Shown in pieces: positions 59,277 through 64,000 of a DNA stretch of 64,000 nt. The notes under the pieces were generated by a model. The model worked only from the letters and a program-made list of their open reading frames with translations, was not told the origin of the DNA and made no database searches. The translations under genes and the position numbers were made by a program. This DNA comes from Saturnia japonica (Eukaryota > Arthropoda > Insecta > Lepidoptera > Saturniidae). Position 1 is the first letter of the stretch. The number at the start of each line of letters is the position of its first letter. The DNA is taken from positions 13,245,327 to 13,309,326 of the forward strand of contig CM065313.1 of the NCBI GenBank assembly GCA_033032175.1, given 5' to 3'.

Positions 59277-60190
59277 TACTTTCTGTTTCTGTGTAAAATT
59301 TCATCAAAATCGGTAAAGAATTAAATGTTGTTTTAGTATTTCTAAATGTATTATTGACAATTATTGTACGGTTGTATCTATTTATTTAGGATTGACAACA
59401 GTCATTCATTAAAAATACATAAATAATAGCAAATACAAAAAATAACATTATTAATCAAGACAATAAATTAATGATTAAAATTAAATTTATATACCTAGAA
59501 TATTATTGTATAAAAAATCATGCCTTTTAATCTTTAAAAAAAAAAATACACCACTTTATAAATTGCACCCGTGCAAAGCTAGGGCGGGTCGCTAGTTTTA
59601 GATAAACCACAAACTTATGTCTTAATGTTAAAGAAACGTAGCTAATAAATAAATAAATCGATAAAAATAGAACTAAAATTAAAGAATGGAAAAATAAGAT
59701 TAGAACAAATATATTTCAAAAATGACATAAATATCCCATAATTTTTTTAAAAATAAAAATCGGTCAAGCCATTTCTGAGTTAAATCCGGAGTTAAAACAG
59801 ACATACAAAAAAATGTTTAACATCTTCGTTATCAGTGACCTTTCTATAGGATGCCTATCAAAAAACTTGAAAAAAAAGAACTAAACATTTAAATTATTAA
59901 TATACAGATTATAAATTATAATATTATAGTATGCGGTTTCACCTTTGTTTCAAAAATATTCAGTTTGATAGTACAGAAAAACGTCATAAGGAAACTTAAG
60001 CGCCTTGATTAATGTTAGAGAAAAATATAGAATTACAGATTTCTAGGCGTTTCACTATGCTCTCTATTCTGTGGTTGTAAATAATCAATACGTCGTGGTT
60101 TATTTTGGTGATGAACCCTGTGCTTTGCCTTATGCCTATGCCTATCATAGGGATATTCATAGATAATAATTGAAAAATAATTGTAGAACA
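59277..60190. other. AT-rich DNA with decayed RTE-like pieces
   Basis: 'gtgtaaaatttcatcaaaat' (59294) and 'gcaaagctagggcgggtcgc' (59573) are RTE-like tail phrases. No gene is seen. Confidence 0.35.
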
Positions 60191-60194
60191 TTAT

Positions 60195-60450
60195 TTACCC
60201 GACTGGAATGCAACTATCGCATTCTAAAGACCCGTCATAATGAGTCTCTACAACGTGTCGATTTCCGGAGTCAACTAATGTATATTTGGTAGAAAAATCT
60301 GTGCAAGATTCGACTGCAAAATCATCAGCGCCATACCAATATCTATCGCAAAGTAGCAATGTGCAAATGCGAGTGCATTCTAGTGTGAAGGATAAATTTA
60401 CCACGCTCACTAGTACGAAAGCGTTGCAAATAAGTACTCTGGTGTAGCGA
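60195..60450 (-). CDS. Hypothetical cysteine-rich exon
   Basis: On the - strand an open stretch has a hydrophobic start (NAFVLVSVVNLSFTLEC) followed by a cysteine-rich region (CTRICTLLLC, ESCTDFSTKY, LECDSCIPVG) that ends exactly at a plausible donor (GTAAATAATG at 60194). No ATG is in frame, so the signal-peptide-like start would need an upstream exon or a non-ATG start. I do not recognise the family. It could be one exon of a small secreted protein or chance. The GC content is higher than its surroundings. Confidence 0.25.
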
Positions 60451-60619
60451 CTGGTCTCAATTAAAACTCCGCTATTTTCGACCTTGGTTATAAGTAGCTA
60501 TATTTTGTTTTTATTTTAACATTTTAAGAAAACTTACAGCTAAGTACATAATTATTCATTCAAGTTGCATATATATGAATAAAAGGTAAATAATAAAGTA
60601 GACAGAAGAACAAAAAATA

Positions 60620-60803
60620 TTAGCAAAAGAAATTAGAATTTAGAAGAGCTTTCAACTTCTGCACAGTTGTATCAAATAAATCAACGTTTAAATCAATAAC
60701 CAATTTATTCGTACTGTTGTTCACTCGAATGAAATGGGAATTTTGTTTGTTAGTAGTCCTAACAATAGGATTATATAATATGTTAGGGCTTCTAAAAGAT
60801 GCT
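60620..60803 (-). pseudogene. Jockey-like family C, C-terminal end (left of copia)
   Basis: On the - strand an open frame ending TAA at 60620 continues the reading frame interrupted by the copia insertion at 62951. Residues include ILYNPIVRTTNKQ and LVIDLNVDLFDTTVQKL, a plausible terminal segment of a non-LTR reverse transcriptase polyprotein. Confidence 0.65.
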
Positions 60804-60967
60804 TGTTACTAAATAAACTTGGAGTGATTATATAATGAGTTTATTGATAAGATTACAATTAACAAGAAGAGAACACTGGAAAACACGTAATGGCCGTATT
60901 TTAGGTTTGCGAGCAGATAGCGCTGTTGAGACAGTGTTGCAAGGTCATAATTTATATTTTTCCAACA
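60804..60967 (-). repeat. Copia 3' LTR
   Basis: 164 bp; begins TGTTGGAAAAATATAAATTA and ends 'gtttatttagtaaca' on the - strand. The small number of differences from the 5' LTR implies a fairly recent insertion. Confidence 0.9.
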
Positions 60968-60978
60968 CTCCCTCCAAA
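60968..60978 (-). other. Copia polypurine tract
   Basis: TTTGGAGGGAG on the - strand lies immediately before the 3' LTR, the expected plus-strand primer. Confidence 0.7.
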
Positions 60979-61059
60979 TTTTAGCCTTGATTACAATAAA
61001 AAAACATCCTACTAGTGGCGCGTTATTTTCTCAAAATTTTATTTACACAGTTATACATA

Positions 61060-61589
61060 AAAAAATTGTTTTAGTCTGAGGCAATATAACTTTGAATTTT
61101 CAATTACACCAAGTTTATCCCTAAAATATTTAAATTTCACTTTACACAAAGCTTTTGTAAATATATCTGCTATCTGATTTTCAGTAATGACATACTTGAG
61201 ATCTATTAATTTTTCTATATATTTTCTTTCACAAAATTATATTTGACTTCTATATGTTTACATCTCTTATATAGCTTGAATTTTTAATTAAACAAATAGC
61301 ACTTTGATTATCGATATTAATATTGATACTATCTTGTTGATATTCTGATATATCAAGCATTAACTGTCTAATCCAGAGAGCTTCTTTGGTAGCACCACAG
61401 GAAGCCATGAATTCGGCCTCTGTAGTTGAGAGTGCGACGGTCGGTTGTCGTTGACTGCTCCATGTCACGGCGGCTTCATTCTTCATAACGACATATCCTG
61501 TTGTTGACCTTCTTGCATCTGGGTCATTGGCGTAGTCTGCATCAGAGTAACATTCGATAATTTTACTCTCATTTGATCTTGCATCTCCT
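61060..61589 (-). pseudogene. Copia RNase H and C-terminus
   Basis: Past the deletion junction (near 61575-61590) the frame reads ECYSDADYANDPDARRSTTG (first Asp), ALSTTEAEFMA (Glu) and INIDNQSAICL (Asp), the copia RNase H signature. The frame breaks at 61250. Further codons of the C-terminus are visible to about 61060 in other frames. Confidence 0.85.
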
Positions 61590-62636
61590 AATGACTTCAC
61601 CTCCATAGGCCCGCCCGCATACATCGGAGTGAACAAGTTCTAGCAAGTGAGTTGCCCTGGAACCTTCACTTGTAAATGGTAGTCTTGCCTGTTTCCCTTC
61701 AATGCATGATATGCAGGTCATCATGTAGCTCGGAGATATTTTCACACCATTAGTATGGTCTTCCAGCTTCTTGAGTCTCTTGTCATCAACCACTGTAACA
61801 GTGCTGATCGGAGGCGTCCTTTGATCATAGAGCCAGTCACTGTGCGCTGTCATGTGCATTGATGCTCCAGAGTCAATGTACCAGCTGTTATTTCATACAT
61901 CACCATTATTCGTTGTGGCGGAGAATACGGCTGCATATCTAGAGTTTTCTTGCTTTTTATTTCTACAATGTTTACTAATATGACCATATTTGTTGTATGT
62001 AAAACATCTAGGCCCCTTGCCTTGGTATTCAGCTTTACTAATACTGTTGTTCTTCATATTTTTAAATTTTGTATAAAAAGCCGATGAATCCGATACTTTG
62101 ACCTCTTGTAATATTTTTGTTTTGACATAATCTGTACTGATAGACACACCAGAGCTTTCCATAGCCATAACCATTGGCTTGTAAGTGTCCGGAATGCCGG
62201 CAAGCAATAATATGCCCAGCCACTCATCACCTACATCAAAATTTATATTTCTTAGCTTATGTGCCGTTGAGATTACCTTGTTTACATATTCTTCAACATT
62301 AGTGCAACTGTCCATACTTGTATTAATCAAGTCTCGAAGTAGACCAACTTTTCTTGTTAAGCCAGAGTCATCAGAAACACTTCGTAGGTTTTTCCATACC
62401 TCCTTTGCGTTTTTGGCATCTTGAACGTGTACATAATTTAAAAGATCGATGATGAAAAGAATAATTTTTGACCTTGCTTTGACGTCTTTGATTTTGTCCA
62501 CGTCGCTATCTGTTGAGCTTTCAATGCAATCCCAAAAACCCTCGTGTTGTAGTAACGTTTTCATTGCAAAACTCCATGTTGTGTAATTATCTCTGCCGAT
62601 CAGTCTCTCAATTGTAATTCCGTTAATACCAGACAT
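61590..62636 (-). pseudogene. Copia gag, protease and start of integrase
   Basis: ATG at 62636 opens a copia-type Gag (IERLIGRDNYTTWSFAMK, typical first helix). Its zinc knuckle is degraded (CFTYNKYGHISKHC; the second Cys is Tyr). An in-frame TGA at 61893-61895 separates it from the protease motif WYIDSGASMHMT. The integrase N-terminal zinc region (CISCIEGKQARLPF, LLELVHSDVCG) follows. A 4-base duplication (CGGG) at about 61615 then shifts the frame just before the deletion junction. Gag would package RNA; the protease would cut the polyprotein. Confidence 0.88.
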
Positions 62637-62755
62637 CGGGTGCTACAAAAGGTTGACGGGCACGACGACACGTTTTAAGTTTGAGGTTTGTTGGTTGGTA
62701 TTGGTATTGTTTTATCGGTTATCAATTATTAAACTCGCGGATTATATAATATAAA

Positions 62756-62774
62756 CATGCCTGGGCGCATAGCC
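62756..62774 (-). other. Copia primer-binding site (half-tRNA iMet type)
   Basis: Directly inside the 5' LTR the - strand reads GGCTATGCGCCCAGGCATG, close to the complement of the anticodon stem-loop of initiator tRNA-Met. This is the internal, half-tRNA priming known for Drosophila copia. Confidence 0.65.
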
Positions 62775-62945
62775 TGTTACTAAATAAACTTGGACTCATT
62801 AATGATTATATAATGAGTTTATTGATAAGATTACAATTAACAAGAAGAGAATACTGGAAGACACGTAATGACCGTATTTTAGGTTTGCGAGCAGAGAGCG
62901 CTGTTGAGACAGTGTTGCAAGGTCATAATTTATATTTTTCCAACA
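62775..62945 (-). repeat. Copia 5' LTR
   Basis: 171 bp, TG...CA borders: TGTTGGAAAAATATAAATTA at its start and 'taaataagtttatttagtaa'-like end ('gtttatttagtaaca') on the - strand. It differs from the other LTR by a 7-base indel and a few substitutions. Confidence 0.9.
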
Positions 62946-63452
62946 ATGCTGCTGATACGCGTAGGTTAATTTTGCTCAGTATCTCCGAACAGTCAATTAG
63001 GCCATTGAGTATGCACAAAAGATATGATACACCATCTATTTATCTCCGTGTATACAGCGGGAGCATATGAAATTTTTTATAGCGCGATGTGTGATATGGT
63101 ATAATTACCTCAGATTTAAACTATAGGTAACGAAGAAACCGCTTTTGTATTTTCTCAATGCCTGTGATATATAAGTATATAATAACTGGGGGTCCAGACC
63201 TAAGATGCATATTCAAGATTAGTTCAAACAAAAAGACAATAAAGAATTTTAAAAGTTTTGATACATTTGAACTCGTTGGATAATCGAAATACAAACCGTA
63301 ATGCTTTAGACGTTTTTTTGACAACATTGTCAATATGCTTATCAAATATCAACTTGGAGTCGAAAATAACACCTAAATCTCTAACAGCATTAACTCGTGA
63401 TAATTTAATATTTTTAAGAAAGTAATCGTGCAGAATCGGATTGGGATGTTAT
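62946..63452 (-). pseudogene. Jockey-like family C, post-RT region (right of copia)
   Basis: The - strand frame reads ILHDYFLKNIKLSRVNAVRD then LGVIFDSKLIF at the right end, and GIEKIQKRFLRYL further on. These are the conserved 'RDLGV' and 'ExIQKRFLRYL' landmarks after the catalytic domain of jockey/CR1-type RTs. One or more frameshifts lie at 63240-63330. The sequence is cut at 63452 by the next LTR element. Confidence 0.78.
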
Positions 63453-63560
63453 TGTAGTGGTGTAAGATATGTATTAATTGTAAGGCAGTCTTAATAAACC
63501 ATTTGTCAAACGTAGACGTGTTTCTACTCATTTATCGCCTCCCGCAACCCGCACACTACA
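63453..63560 (+). repeat. 5' LTR of a second LTR element
   Basis: About 108 bp with inverted borders TGTAGTG...CACTACA and an internal AATAAA at about 63493. It directly interrupts the jockey family C sequence. The matching 3' LTR would lie beyond the window, so the borders are inferred. Confidence 0.6.
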
Positions 63561-63578
63561 TGGCGACCCTGCCAGCGC
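63561..63578 (+). other. Primer-binding site, tRNA-Arg type
   Basis: TGGCGACCCTGCCAGCGC begins immediately after the LTR and starts with TGG, the complement of tRNA CCA. The TGGCGACC start fits a tRNA-Arg primer, as in some gypsy-group elements. Confidence 0.6.
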
Positions 63579-63737
63579 AAGCACCGCTTCGCGATCGGGT
63601 TTCGAGCTGCGAGCGGACTCAGCAGATTCCTGTGTGCCTTTGTGCTCACAAGTTAGACTTTTAAGATATAAAAGTTATAAAGACTTTGAAACAATGGAGT
63701 TTTGACTACCATAAAAACTACGTGCAACTTTTCAACG

Positions 63738-64000
63738 ATGGGTAAATCTCATTCCAAGACTGAGGACAAGGAGGTTATTATTGCACAAAATGCTTCGGAA
63801 GGAAGTAATACTTCAACAGAATCCCACGTGAAAATAAACAATATTTTACTAGCGTCGATCATGGCTATTGTTGTACTTGGAATCATCATTGCATTACTGA
63901 AACTCATGAAGGAGAAGCAGAAAAAATGGATAGAAAAACGGGTTCAGTCTGAATTTATTAGAAGGATGCGTTTTGCATTTTCACAAAATAAGAAAATATT
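63738..64000 (+). CDS. First ORF of the LTR element, myristoylation-type N-terminus (partial)
   Basis: The ORF starts MGKSHSKTEDKEVIIAQNAS and is open for 87 codons to the window edge. Gly2 with Ser6 fits the MGxxxS N-myristoylation pattern. Residues 34-57 (INNILLASIMAIVVLGIIIA region) form one strong membrane segment, followed by a basic stretch (KEKQKKWIEKR). Its position 160 bases after a primer-binding site suggests a Gag or leader protein of a gypsy-like or related element. The membrane-anchored N-terminus is unusual for a plain intracellular retrotransposon. Downstream pol is outside the window, so the family is open. Confidence 0.6.
   Translation, partial: MGKSHSKTEDKEVIIAQNASEGSNTSTESHVKINNILLASIMAIVVLGIIIALLKLMKEKQKKWIEKRVQSEFIRRMRFAFSQNKKI

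Larger units (their letters stand above)
60804..62945 (-). mobile_element. Copia-type LTR retrotransposon, internally deleted
   Basis: It is 2142 bp, bounded by two LTRs and by a perfect 5-bp target duplication ATGCT (60799-60803 and 62946-62950). The order on the - strand is LTR, half-tRNA-type primer site, gag, protease, start of integrase, a large deletion, RNase H, purine tract, LTR. All of the reverse transcriptase is gone, so it cannot move by itself. It sits inside a jockey-like coding region. Confidence 0.93.

Overview
This window looks like AT-rich nuclear DNA from an insect, most likely a moth or butterfly (Lepidoptera). The genes have introns with GT-AG borders. The mariner ends closely resemble the cecropia-type termini known from Bombyx, and many repeats match dispersed families I know from lepidopteran genomes. 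These include the 'gggttccgaagtca' repeat, the MITE with the 'gagcggagcgaggg' core, SINEs with tRNA-like heads, and RTE-like tails reading 'cagacgaagtcgtggg'. Nothing bacterial, plasmid or phage-like is present.

Two cellular genes are well supported. At the left, on the + strand, are the last three coding exons (about 3836-6339) of a secreted S1-family serine protease with a glycine at the specificity position. Its catalytic-His exon lies outside the window. A 3.6 kb tandem satellite (1-3660, 119-bp and 116-bp monomers) sits immediately upstream, probably within an intron. In the middle, on the - strand (25694-31128), is a complete cytochrome b5-related / fatty-acid-desaturase-like gene (Cyt-b5-r type). 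It has five coding exons, perfect phase continuity and 453 codons. A possible non-coding first exon lies near 34854-34884.

Everything else is dominated by mobile elements, several of them nested. In order: jockey-like non-LTR fragments of one family (5129, 8205, 12386, 21995, 35505, 37918); a repeat with an internal triplication (9195-10345); a rosa-like (DD41D) Tc1/mariner element (16415-17713); a tRNA-like Pol III unit (17841-17919); a Penelope-like GIY-YIG remnant (18490-18730); a long-terminal-inverted-repeat element carrying a PIN/FEN-like plus CXC-domain ORF (19901-21794); a Harbinger-like MITE inside another MITE inside a Cyt-b5-r intron (27204-27847); three cecropia-like mariners of different decay (40596, 55233, 58068); an internally deleted copia element with intact LTRs and a perfect 5-bp target duplication (60804-62945) inside a jockey-like reverse transcriptase; and the 5' end of a second LTR element running off the right edge (63453-64000).

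The most unusual structure is the 1.9 kb element at 19901-21794, whose roughly 470-bp inverted arms enclose a gene fragment that is not a recognisable transposase. Second is the relation between the left-hand satellite and single dispersed monomers elsewhere in the window. I found no CRISPR array, no rRNA gene and no gene cluster suggesting a pathway. All family calls are by eye; no database search was run.
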